From NCBI GenBank assembly GCA_022822575.1, contig JAJEBJ010000154.1:1-7281 (forward strand): 7,281 bases of DNA. Direction: 5' to 3'. Below are positions 1 to 7,148 of the stretch, piece after piece; the first letter of the stretch is position 1, and each line of letters opens with the position of its first letter. Position numbers and translations under genes: made by a program. Origin of the DNA: Alphaproteobacteria bacterium. Its GTDB lineage: Bacteria; Pseudomonadota; Alphaproteobacteria; SP197. The notes below the pieces were generated by a model. That model made no database searches and had not been told where the DNA came from. It worked only from the letters and a program-made list of their open reading frames with translations.

Positions 1-71
1 CTGACACCCGCCATCGATGCGAGTTGCTCCTGGGAGAACCCCCGTTCGAGACGCAGCTTGCGGACGATCAT
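1..71 (-). CDS. XRE-family helix-turn-helix transcriptional regulator, N-terminal fragment
   Basis: Only the first 23 codons lie in the window; the gene continues past the left edge. The peptide begins MIVRKLRLERGFSQEQ and continues LASMAGV. This is the first helix and the start of the recognition part of a Cro/C1-type (HTH_3) DNA-binding domain: basic helix, then the S-Q-E-Q-L-A signature. The ATG at 71 is preferred because GGGAG lies 8 bases upstream. An in-frame GTG at 80 has no room for a ribosome-binding site. The VOC gene lies 103 bases upstream in the same direction, so the two could be cotranscribed, but nothing shows a functional link. Short regulators that begin this way often carry a C-terminal two-helix membrane domain, but that part is out of view. 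The fold is fairly sure; the target is unknown. Confidence 0.72.
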   Translation of the reverse strand, partial: MIVRKLRLERGFSQEQLASMAGV

Positions 72-174
72 CGGTGTCACTCCCGCAGTTCAGGCAAGCT
101 GACATGACTCCGATCACCGATGGATACCACGACAGGAACCCGACATTTCCGCGACAGCAGAGGACGTGAAAGGG

Positions 175-1014
175 TCAGCATCGGCCGGGAGCGACCCTTG
201 AGGCAGCGGCTTCGTGGCCCGCAGCGAAGGAGTTGTTGGTCACGTCCGGATTGCGGTTGACCAGAGAGCGCCCGTAGATCGGATGGGTCATGGAGCGAAC
301 TTCGTGCTCGATACGAAACAGGGGTTCGCCCGTTCCGGGATCGGCGATATCGAGAAAGCGGTATTGCCACCTGTTGCTTTCCTCGGAAACGAGACCCCGC
401 TTGTCCAGCCAGCGGTGCGGGCCGGAAAAGTCGGCCACGTAGATCGCAATATGGTGGCCGTCGTAGTCGGGCAGCGGCCCGGCAGACTCGACAAAGTGCA
501 ACTCCTGCCCGTGCCCGACCCGGGCATGGGCGACGCCCTCCTGGTCCACCCATGCGCCTGTCCTCCACACCTCGCGGTAGAAGGCTGCAACCGCTTGCGC
601 CGTTCCCTCGGGCACGTCGAAGGCCACGTAGGCCATGGCGAGCGCTTGTCCGTCTCTCGGTCCGTGTATGCGAATGTGATTGCCCCAGGGGCAGGTTGTG
701 TCGACGTGACCGTTCTCCCGCTCGCAGGGCATGCCGGCAGCGGCGAGACGGGCTTCAAGCGCGCCGAGATCCGGCATCACAAGGCCTGTGCAACCGCGAA
801 GGCGCTGCGGTTCGCCTGTCGGAAGATGGAACTGGCTCTGCCCGATGTTGACCCACATGTTGTCCGTTCCGGTCACCAGATAGGGATCGCGGGTGAGACC
901 GAGTGCGGTGATGTAGAAGTCCGTCGCACGTGCCTGATCCGGCACGCAAAAGTTGACGTGCTCCAGCGCGACGATGTTGCCGACATCCTCGCCGGCGCGG
1001 TCGAACTTCGGCAT
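175..1014 (-). CDS. Two-domain VOC (glyoxalase/extradiol dioxygenase fold) family protein
   Basis: A 279-residue, probably cytoplasmic protein with two tandem VOC domains, that is four beta-alpha-beta-beta-beta modules at roughly residues 17-65, 72-117, 127-177 and 186-237. The first starts LEHVNFCVPD and fourth starts GHHIAIYVADF and ends FRIEHE. These are typical of VOC proteins, which use a divalent metal for isomerase, lyase or dioxygenase chemistry. Candidate ligands are H19, Q61 or H63, H188 and E236. The substrate cannot be told from the sequence. The tail (about 238-279) is outside the fold. The start at 1014 is chosen because AGGAAAGGA lies 9 bases upstream. The reading frame stays open for 114 more codons upstream, but that part is arginine- and proline-rich, resembles no domain and has no such site. 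The gene runs divergently from lptF. The family is sure, the function open. Confidence 0.88.
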   Translation of the reverse strand: MPKFDRAGEDVGNIVALEHVNFCVPDQARATDFYITALGLTRDPYLVTGTDNMWVNIGQSQFHLPTGEPQRLRGCTGLVMPDLGALEARLAAAGMPCERENGHVDTTCPWGNHIRIHGPRDGQALAMAYVAFDVPEGTAQAVAAFYREVWRTGAWVDQEGVAHARVGHGQELHFVESAGPLPDYDGHHIAIYVADFSGPHRWLDKRGLVSEESNRWQYRFLDIADPGTGEPLFRIEHEVRSMTHPIYGRSLVNRNPDVTNNSFAAGHEAAASRVAPGRC

Positions 1015-1023
1015 GGCGCGGTG

Positions 1024-1032
1024 TCCTTTCCT
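1024..1032 (-). promoter_or_regulatory. Ribosome-binding site of the VOC gene
   Basis: On the minus strand this reads AGGAAAGGA, 9 bases before the ATG at 1014. It decides the start against the long upstream open frame. Confidence 0.7.
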
Positions 1033-1389
1033 GTCGGCTGCAGGTGCCAGCCTACACGTCGAAACCGGGTCAGGCGAGATGGCCACGGCAACCTGGCATG
1101 TGGTTTTCGGCGCCTCGGGTTTCGGAGCGTCCCGAATCACGCGACACCCTTCTGCCTGGCTCCCCGCCGCATGCATGGTCCTTGATCCTGACGTCTGGCT
1201 GATACGTTGCCGGAAGTCTTGTGCGGGGAGGTTACGGCACCTGACCCGTTTCGAGCCCGGGCCGGGCGGTGATTGCGACCCGGGGAATTCCGGCGACAAA
1301 GAACTTATGAGCAGCAGCACACCTCCCGATTGTGTCGAACGCCGTGCCCGTGTCATTGACCGGCAGCTGCGGCGGGTGGCGTGATGCAG

Positions 1390-1418
1390 GTGACTCGGTA
1401 CCGTTTCCCCTGTATATC
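1390..1418 (+). promoter_or_regulatory. Candidate sigma-70-type promoter for the lpt operon
   Basis: GTGACT (1390-1395) and TATATC (1413-1418) are separated by 17 bases, and each matches four of six bases of the housekeeping consensus. A TG two bases before TATATC may help. Transcription would begin near 1425, at the GGGGAGG sequence, leaving a leader of about 22 bases before the ATG at 1447. Matches this weak arise easily by chance, so it is only a candidate. Confidence 0.25.
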
Positions 1419-1421
1419 GCA

Positions 1422-1432
1422 GGGGGAGGAAA
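1422..1432 (+). promoter_or_regulatory. Purine-rich ribosome-binding site upstream of lptF
   Basis: GGGGGAGGAAA is the only strong Shine-Dalgarno-like sequence near the gene start. It sits about 15 bases before the ATG at 1447, longer than usual, and lies inside the coding frame if translation instead begins at 1384. Confidence 0.5.
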
Positions 1433-1446
1433 GCAACGCACTACCC

Positions 1447-2580
1447 ATGCCTATGGTCCGCAGGCATACGTCCTACATTCTTCTTCAGTTGGTGTTGACG
1501 ACGATCACCATCGCTGCGGTGCTGGTAAGCGTGATCTGGCTCACCCAGTCCCTGAGGTTCCTTGACTTCATCATCAACCGCGGCCTCTCGGTCCTCGCTT
1601 TCCTTGAAATCACGCTGCTCCTGATGCCGTCGATCCTTCCGGTGACGTTGCCGGTCGGCGTGCTGTGCGCCGTGATCTACACCTTCAACCGGCTGACGGT
1701 CGACCGTGAACTGGTGGTCATGCGGTCCGCCGGGCTCGGCCCCTGGGAGATGGCCCGGTCCGTGATCATTCTCGGCGTTCTCGCAACCGTTCTGGGCTGG
1801 GTGTTGACCCTGTGGCTGTCCCCTGCGGGATTCCGGGAGTTCAAGGATGAACAGGCGCACCTCCGAAGCGACTTCCATCACCTGCTCTTGCGCAAAGGTT
1901 CGTTCAACCAGCTCATTCCGGGGTTCACGGTCTATTACCGGGACGAGGACAGAGAGGGTCGTTTCCGCGGAATTCTCATCCACGACATCCGCGAACCGGA
2001 TCGCAAGATCACCATGCTGGCGCAGTGGGGATCGTTGGTCGCAGAGGACGGAGGCTTGCAGCTGGTGCTGGCAAACGGTACGCGCCAGGAGATCTCCGGC
2101 TACGAGCGCTCCTTGCGCATGCTTTACTTCGACAGCTACGCCCTTGATCTCGGCCAGCTTTCGGGCGCCCCCCCGTCACGCAACAGGGAACCCAAGGAGC
2201 GATATCTCCATGAACTGGTCAGTGGGCCGTTCACCGCCATCGATGACAGCAACCGGGGCGAGTTCCTGGCTGAGGCCCACAGGCGTCTGGTGCTTCCGCT
2301 GGCATCTCTCGTGATGGCGCTGATCAGCTTTGCCGCAATGACTGCAGGAGAATTCGACCGTCGCCACCAGTGGCCGAGGATTGTCAGCGGGCTGGGCCTC
2401 GGCCTGCTCTACCTTGGGGTCTCGTTCTCTCTCACCAGCCTTGTGGTCAAGAACACGCTCCTCATCGGACCTCTCTACGCGCTGCCTGTCATCGCTTTCT
2501 TGCTCGCCATCTGGGCGATGACGCAGCATCGTTTCACCGTGCCGTTCTCAACGTCCGGCGCGCTCAGGTCAGGCATGTAG
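1447..2580 (+). CDS. lptF: LPS export ABC transporter permease LptF
   Basis: A 377-residue inner-membrane protein. With LptG and two copies of the ATPase LptB it forms the LptB2FG complex, which pulls lipopolysaccharide out of the inner membrane and passes it to LptC and LptA. The sequence shows the YjgP/YjgQ layout: three hydrophobic stretches at about 10-34, 52-80 and 102-124, a periplasmic beta-jellyroll part at about 130-270, and three more at about 280-300, 312-332 and 338-358. Conserved pieces include WLTQSLRFLDFIINRG (31-46) and DRELVVMRSAGLGPWEM (86-102), the latter being the cytoplasmic coupling-helix region that contacts LptB. It lies 4 bases before lptG. The start is uncertain: ATG at 1447 or 1453 suits the family's N-terminus, while in-frame ATG 1384 would add 21 residues before a sequence that already looks complete. 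The family is sure. Confidence 0.95.
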   Translation: MPMVRRHTSYILLQLVLTTITIAAVLVSVIWLTQSLRFLDFIINRGLSVLAFLEITLLLMPSILPVTLPVGVLCAVIYTFNRLTVDRELVVMRSAGLGPWEMARSVIILGVLATVLGWVLTLWLSPAGFREFKDEQAHLRSDFHHLLLRKGSFNQLIPGFTVYYRDEDREGRFRGILIHDIREPDRKITMLAQWGSLVAEDGGLQLVLANGTRQEISGYERSLRMLYFDSYALDLGQLSGAPPSRNREPKERYLHELVSGPFTAIDDSNRGEFLAEAHRRLVLPLASLVMALISFAAMTAGEFDRRHQWPRIVSGLGLGLLYLGVSFSLTSLVVKNTLLIGPLYALPVIAFLLAIWAMTQHRFTVPFSTSGALRSGM

Positions 2581-2584
2581 CGTC

Positions 2585-3679
2585 ATGAAGCTGTCGCTCG
2601 TCCTCTCGAAGTACATTGCCCGGCGATTTTTCATATCGGTCATGTTGGTTCTCGTCATCATGGTGACTGTCACCTTTCTTGTCGACATCGTGAATCTGGG
2701 TGGACGGGCTGCCTCGCGGGACAATGCAGATCTGGCCCTGGTGCTGGAGATGGCATTGCTGCGCATCCCCTACTTCATGGTGAAGATACTCCCGTTCTCG
2801 GTGCTGTTCGGCACGTTGCTGACCTATGTCTGGCTCACCAGAACCCACGAGCTGGTTGTCATGCGGGCCACGGGCGTGTCGGTGTGGCAGTTCCTGCTGC
2901 CGGCTCTCGCCATCACGATCGCCCTTGGGGTCGCCACCATCACCATCTTCAATCCTGTCGCGTCGGCCCTGATCTCCCGCTTCGAACAGCTGGAGAACCG
3001 CAATGTCAGAAGCCAGGCCAACGTTCTCGCAGTCGCGCCCGGCAACATGTGGATCAGGGAAGGCGACGACACCCGCCAGTCCGTGATTCATGCTCACGAA
3101 GTGTCGGCCAGCGGCACCGAACTTGAGGATGTCATCATCCTTGTGTTCGGCGAAAACGACCGGTTCATCGAGCGCTACGATGCAAAACGGGCCACCCTCG
3201 ATGACCATCACTGGGAGATGGAGGAGGTCCTGATCAGCCGCCCCGACGAGCGCACCGCGAGCGTCAGCGCACTCGAGATTCCCACAGAACTATCCCTCGA
3301 TCGGCTGCAGGCTGCCTTTGCGTCGCCTGAGACCATCTCGTTCTGGGATCTTCCCGGATTCATCAAAATCATGGAGAATGCCGGCTTTTCTGCACTGCAA
3401 CACCGCATTTACTGGCATGCCGTGCTCGCCTTGCCGCTGTTCCTGGCATCCATGGTACTGGTAGCGGCAACGTTCGCCCTGCGCTTGACGCGCCAGGGCA
3501 ACGTCGGCCTCTTCGTCGTCGCCGGACTGGGATTCGGGTTTATCGTCTACGTCGTATCGGATATCTTCATTGCCTACGGTATGTCAGGCAATCTTCCAAT
3601 CCTGCTTGCCGTGTGGGGGCCTGTTGCCATTTTCACTTCGATCGGAAGCACCATGCTGCTCCATACGGAAGACGGATAG
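2585..3679 (+). CDS. lptG: LPS export ABC transporter permease LptG
   Basis: A 364-residue inner-membrane partner of LptF in LptB2FG. It has the same layout: N-terminal membrane segments at about 12-36, 62-84 and 100-124, a periplasmic domain at about 130-265, and C-terminal segments at about 275-298, 306-328 and 336-358. Family marks are THELVVMRATGVSVWQF (87-103, coupling helix), the stretch around ISFWDLPGFI (251-260), HRIYWHAVLALPL (273-285), and VSDIFIAYGMSGNLP (324-338). The protein ends TEDG, as many LptG proteins do. The ATG at 2585 follows the lptF stop by 4 bases with no strong ribosome-binding site, so translation is probably coupled to lptF. The last codon abuts the lptD start. 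The length agrees with the usual size of about 360 residues. Confidence 0.96.
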   Translation: MKLSLVLSKYIARRFFISVMLVLVIMVTVTFLVDIVNLGGRAASRDNADLALVLEMALLRIPYFMVKILPFSVLFGTLLTYVWLTRTHELVVMRATGVSVWQFLLPALAITIALGVATITIFNPVASALISRFEQLENRNVRSQANVLAVAPGNMWIREGDDTRQSVIHAHEVSASGTELEDVIILVFGENDRFIERYDAKRATLDDHHWEMEEVLISRPDERTASVSALEIPTELSLDRLQAAFASPETISFWDLPGFIKIMENAGFSALQHRIYWHAVLALPLFLASMVLVAATFALRLTRQGNVGLFVVAGLGFGFIVYVVSDIFIAYGMSGNLPILLAVWGPVAIFTSIGSTMLLHTEDG

Positions 3680-5812
3680 ATGGTCCGATCGACCGTTCTG
3701 GTGGCCGTCCTCGTATGTGCGATCCTCTCTATCCAGGTGGCGGCGGACAATCACGATGCCGATCCGGCTGTCCTGCAGGCCGACGAGATCACACACGACA
3801 GTCAGACGGGAGTGACCACGGCCCTAGGTTCCGTGACCCTGATCACCAGAGGCTATGTTCTCGAGGCCGACAGTCTCGTCTATGACCGTCCCGGCGATCG
3901 CGTCATGGCATCCGGCGGTGTCGTTGTTGTCGACAGTCGGGGACAGACCCTTCATTCCGACCGTATGGAAGTGACCGGAGACCTGCGCGAGGGCGTCATT
4001 GAGGGCATTCGGCTGCTGCTCAGCGACGGCGCGAGACTGGCCGCATCCAGGGCCGAGCGCAGCGACGGCCGGATCACGGTCTTGGAGCGCGCCGTCTACA
4101 GTCCGTGCGAACTGTGCCCAGACGATCCCGACGGTCTTCCGCTCTGGCAATTGAAGGCGAAGAGCGTGACCCATGACGAGGAAGCGCGCAATATCACCTA
4201 CCGGGACGTGAGCCTGGAGGTCTTCGGAGTTCCGGTTGCGTACTCGCCCTTCCTGCGTCATCCGGACCCGACCGTAGGCCGGCGCACCGGTTTCCTGGTG
4301 CCGGATTACGGAAGCAGCAGCACACTCGGCACCTACGTGAGTGTTCCATACTACATCGAACTCTCACCGGCACGCGACCTCACTGTGACACCCATCATCA
4401 CCCGCGAGGAAGGGCCTGTTCTCTCCGCCGAATACCGGGAACTCATGGCCACCGGTGACGTTCTGGTGGAAGGCTCCGTCGTCCGCGCCAAGGCTCGCCA
4501 CAACAGCGGCCACCTCAAGGGCGGGCGGGATGTACGCTGGCATCTCAAGGCCAACGGCATCTGGATGGCCAATTCCAACATGCACATCGGCGCCGACGTT
4601 CACCGCGCATCCGACGACTCCTACCTGTCGCGATTCGGCATCACGGATCTCGACACGCTTGTATCGGATGCCTTTGTCGAGCACTTTGACGGCCGCTCCT
4701 ATTCCGGAGCCTCCGGCTATCTCTACCAGGGACTGAGACCGATCGACGACCCTGGCCAGATTCCCCTTGTCGCTCCGCTCATCACATACAGCTATCTCAC
4801 ACCTCCGTCGAAGACAGGATCGTCTGCCAGCGTCGATGCCAGCCTTCTCGTCCTGACACGAAGCGACGGCACCGACAGCCGTCGATTCTCCACCGGGTTC
4901 GCGTGGCAGGCTCCCTTCCTGACGGCCGACGGCCAGCACTTCAGGACACGCATCTCATTGCGCGGCGATGCCTACCATGCATCCGATGTTCCCTTGGACG
5001 ATCGCAAGACATCCGGTTTTGCCAGCAGGTTCATTCCCGAAGCTCTCATCGAGTGGCGCTACCCCTTCGCTCGGATGAGCGGCGCCTCCCACCAGTTCTT
5101 CGAACCGATGGCGATGGCCGTGTGGAGTCCCAACGGCGGCAATCCCCGGAAGATTCCCAACGAGGACGGACAGGACTTCGAGTTCGACGAAGTCAACCTC
5201 TTCTCGAACAACCGGTTTCCCGGCCTCGACAGGGTCGAGGGTGGGCTGAGGATCAACTACGGCCTTCGACTCGGTCAGTACAGCCACGATTCCGGTCGCT
5301 ACGAGTTTTTCCTTGGCCAGGTCTGGCGGGCACGTGACGACAGCACCTTCGATGAGAGCCAGGGTCTCTCGGGACAGTTTTCCGACTATGTCGGACGTGT
5401 GCAGATCAATCCCATCCCCTACCTCGACATGCTCTACCGGTTTCGCTTGTCTGACGAGTTCGAGTCCCTCTACCGCTCTGAACTCGGCGTGAACGTCGGC
5501 ACCGAGGACGCGAATCTCGAAGTCAGCTACATTCGGCTCGACGAGGAAACCGACCCCGTCATCTACCCCCTCACGGAACGTGCCCAAGTCAACACCAGCG
5601 CCATGTTCAGGCTGATCGACAACTGGACCTTCAAGGGAAGCTGGCGAGGCGACGTGGAAAAGGGCGAATCCATCTTCTACGGCAGCACCCTCGCCTACCA
5701 GGACGAATGTGTGGAGCTGAGCCTGAGCGGAGAAAGGCGATTCACCCGCACCATGGACTACAACCCGGAAACCGTGGTCATCTTCAAGATCCGGCTCGCG
5801 ACGCTGGGTTGA
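3680..5812 (+). CDS. lptD: LPS-assembly outer-membrane protein LptD
   Basis: A 710-residue outer-membrane barrel that, with the lipoprotein LptE, places lipopolysaccharide in the outer leaflet. A signal peptide covers residues 1-22 (hydrophobic core 5-20, likely cut after VAA). Residues about 30-140 are an OstA/LptA-like jellyroll (VLQADEITHD, then LEADSLVYD). AVYSPCELC (138-146) ends it. The rest, about 190-710, is the barrel, with the family stretch RHPDPTVGRRTGFLVPDYG (193-211) near its start. Near the end YQDEC (673-677) marks one of the last strands. Mature cysteines are C143, C146 and C677 only. At 710 residues it is shorter than the E. coli protein (784) but normal for alphaproteobacteria. 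The start abuts the lptG stop with no gap, and GGAAG lies 8 bases upstream inside lptG. SurA, encoded next, is the usual chaperone for this barrel. Confidence 0.96.
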   Translation: MVRSTVLVAVLVCAILSIQVAADNHDADPAVLQADEITHDSQTGVTTALGSVTLITRGYVLEADSLVYDRPGDRVMASGGVVVVDSRGQTLHSDRMEVTGDLREGVIEGIRLLLSDGARLAASRAERSDGRITVLERAVYSPCELCPDDPDGLPLWQLKAKSVTHDEEARNITYRDVSLEVFGVPVAYSPFLRHPDPTVGRRTGFLVPDYGSSSTLGTYVSVPYYIELSPARDLTVTPIITREEGPVLSAEYRELMATGDVLVEGSVVRAKARHNSGHLKGGRDVRWHLKANGIWMANSNMHIGADVHRASDDSYLSRFGITDLDTLVSDAFVEHFDGRSYSGASGYLYQGLRPIDDPGQIPLVAPLITYSYLTPPSKTGSSASVDASLLVLTRSDGTDSRRFSTGFAWQAPFLTADGQHFRTRISLRGDAYHASDVPLDDRKTSGFASRFIPEALIEWRYPFARMSGASHQFFEPMAMAVWSPNGGNPRKIPNEDGQDFEFDEVNLFSNNRFPGLDRVEGGLRINYGLRLGQYSHDSGRYEFFLGQVWRARDDSTFDESQGLSGQFSDYVGRVQINPIPYLDMLYRFRLSDEFESLYRSELGVNVGTEDANLEVSYIRLDEETDPVIYPLTERAQVNTSAMFRLIDNWTFKGSWRGDVEKGESIFYGSTLAYQDECVELSLSGERRFTRTMDYNPETVVIFKIRLATLG

Positions 5813-5867
5813 AGTCCCGCTGTCATCTTGATTCACCCTTTCGATTCCAGCACCTTGGCGGCTGTCT

Positions 5868-5872
5868 GGAGA
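5868..5872 (+). promoter_or_regulatory. Ribosome-binding site of surA
   Basis: GGAGA lies 4 bases before ATG 5877 and 10 bases before ATG 5883. Both are in frame, and the spacing mildly favours the second start, which would remove two residues. Confidence 0.55.
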
Positions 5873-5876
5873 ATGC

Positions 5877-7148
5877 ATGTCCATGAATCGACGCCTCCCA
5901 TGGTTCCTGCCCATCCGGGTGTTTCTTGCCCTAGCCCTGGCGTCCTTTCCGGCACCCGCCTGGACCCAGGATTCACTTGGCATTGCTGTGGTCGTCAACG
6001 ACGAGGCGATCACGGAAATGGACCTGGCCGGACGCATGTCCCTCGTTCTTGCCCTGTCGGGAATTGCCGATTCGCTCGAGAGTCGCCGGCAGCTCCTGCC
6101 TCAGGTCACCACGATGCTGATCAACGAGAAACTGCAGATGCAGGAAGGCAGACGGCTGGGGTTCGGTACGTTTCGCATTGACCGCGACGAGACCTACAGC
6201 TTCGTGGAGCGCAGCCTCGGCCTTGGTCCAGGAGAACTCGTCATCTTCATGCAAGAGCGCGGCCTGAGCCAGGATTCACTCGACGACCAGCTGACCGCGG
6301 AGATTGTCTGGGGTGAACTCGTCAGAGCCCGGCAGCGTCAGCGGCCGATCTTCGAGGCGGAGGTGGAGGAGGAGTACCAGCGCTTGATCGCTGTCGCACA
6401 CGAACCCCACTACCTGCTCGCCGAAATCGTCCTCTCCGTGAACAGTCCGGAGGAGGAAGCACGCGTGAGGGAGGACATTGCACGGCTCTCCGATGCCCTG
6501 CGTTCGGGAGGCCGGTTCAGCATTCTCGCCCAGCAGTTCTCACAAAGTGCCAGTTCCAGAAATGGCGGTGATCTCGGCTGGATCGGGCACAGTCAGCTCT
6601 CCGAGGAACTCGCCGCGGTTGTTCCGAAACTGCCTGCCGGCCACTTGTCTCCACCGATACGCACCCTCGGCGGCTACACCCTGATCCTGATGCGCGAGAT
6701 CCGTCCGGGCCACCAGGTCAGTGACGCAGACATCGAGGTCACCATCCGCCAGGCGGTCTTTGCAGCGAACGAAGACACCACAGACGCCGTGGAGAGGATA
6801 TCGGACGCCGTCTCCTCGCTCTCTTCGTGTGAGGATCTCGACTCTCTCGCCGCGGCCGATGGCGGTCCGGAGGTGAGCGAGGCCGTGACGGCAAGACTGA
6901 CCGACCTCCAGGATGACGTGCGCCGCCAGGTGGAAGACCTGGAACCGGGAACCGCTGGCAGTCCGGTTGCCAGTGCCGGCGAAGTGCGCGTCATGATGGT
7001 GTGCGAACGGGTCGAGCACGGCCTGCCGACACGCACCGATGCCCGCAACTCACTGGAAGCGCGCCAGCACGACACCATTGCGAGGAGCTATCTACGCGAC
7101 CTCAGACGCCAGGCGTTCGTCGACATCCGCATCCAGGAAGCACGTTGA
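5877..7148 (+). CDS. surA: Periplasmic chaperone SurA (parvulin-type peptidyl-prolyl isomerase family)
   Basis: A 423-residue periplasmic chaperone for outer-membrane proteins. A signal peptide covers about 1-30 (basic start, hydrophobic 10-25, likely cut near AWT-QD). Residues about 35-165 form the SurA N-terminal domain (IAVVVNDEAITEMDL, 36-50). Residues about 178-275 form a parvulin domain with FSQSASSRNGGDLGWIG (221-237) and IRTLGGYTLILM (261-272). A degenerate second repeat spans about 280-380 (LSSCEDL, MMVCERV), and a C-terminal helix (ARSYLRDLRRQAFVDIR, 402-418) packs back on the N-domain. The usual parvulin histidines are not seen, so chaperone action without isomerase activity is likely. 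The start is at 5877 or 5883; GGAGA (5868-5872) suits 5883 better by spacing. The gene lies 64 bases after lptD. Confidence 0.93.
   Translation: MSMNRRLPWFLPIRVFLALALASFPAPAWTQDSLGIAVVVNDEAITEMDLAGRMSLVLALSGIADSLESRRQLLPQVTTMLINEKLQMQEGRRLGFGTFRIDRDETYSFVERSLGLGPGELVIFMQERGLSQDSLDDQLTAEIVWGELVRARQRQRPIFEAEVEEEYQRLIAVAHEPHYLLAEIVLSVNSPEEEARVREDIARLSDALRSGGRFSILAQQFSQSASSRNGGDLGWIGHSQLSEELAAVVPKLPAGHLSPPIRTLGGYTLILMREIRPGHQVSDADIEVTIRQAVFAANEDTTDAVERISDAVSSLSSCEDLDSLAAADGGPEVSEAVTARLTDLQDDVRRQVEDLEPGTAGSPVASAGEVRVMMVCERVEHGLPTRTDARNSLEARQHDTIARSYLRDLRRQAFVDIRIQEAR
7135..7140 (+). promoter_or_regulatory. Ribosome-binding site of rsmA inside surA
   Basis: AGGAAG lies within the last codons of surA, 4 bases before the TTG at 7145. 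It supports that unusual start codon and translational coupling to surA. Confidence 0.5.

Larger units (their letters stand above)
1015..1446. other. Divergent intergenic region between the VOC gene and lptF
   Basis: This gap of 432 bases must hold the promoters of both divergent transcripts. I see ribosome-binding sites at both ends and one weak promoter candidate near lptF. There is also a short GC-rich hairpin around 1255-1267 (5-base stem, 3-base loop) and an 8-base palindrome GGAATTCC at 1284-1291, neither convincing as an operator or terminator. Open frames cross the gap on both strands, but their translations are rich in Arg, Pro, Ser and Ala and resemble no family, as expected of GC-rich noncoding DNA. 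No tRNA, riboswitch or repeat was recognised. No good promoter was found for the VOC gene. Confidence 0.6.

Noticed and set aside
72..174. Noncoding gap between the VOC gene and the regulator
   Set aside because: I saw no hairpin with a T-run, no repeat and no RNA-gene signature. Only the regulator's ribosome-binding site is supported.
214..1185. Plus-strand open frame of 323 codons opposite the VOC gene
   Set aside because: It mirrors a gene with clear VOC motifs. Its own translation has no recognisable domain, and long antisense frames are common in GC-rich DNA.
1255..1291. GC-rich hairpin and GGAATTCC palindrome in the divergent gap, considered as terminator or operator
   Set aside because: The stem is only 5 bases with no T-run, and the palindrome is a single 8-base match with no partner copy.
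1015..1356. N-terminal extension of the VOC protein by 114 residues
   Set aside because: The extension is low in structure and similarity, and a good ribosome-binding site sits just before the ATG at 1014.
953..1384. Plus-strand open frame of 143 codons ending just before lptF
   Set aside because: It starts inside the VOC gene on the opposite strand, has no ribosome-binding site or domain, and is likely chance.
2564..3211. Minus-strand open frame of 215 codons over lptG
   Set aside because: It lies opposite a clear LptG. Its His, Asp and Gln-rich translation is what antisense reading of membrane-protein codons gives.
5813..5876. Possible separate surA promoter (TTGATT at 5828-5833)
   Set aside because: The sequence 17 bases downstream (CACCTT) is a poor -10 match. 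Readthrough from lptD explains surA expression well enough.
4955..6037. Minus-strand open frame of 360 codons over lptD and the start of surA
   Set aside because: It lies opposite the well-supported lptD and surA genes, crosses both, and resembles no known protein.
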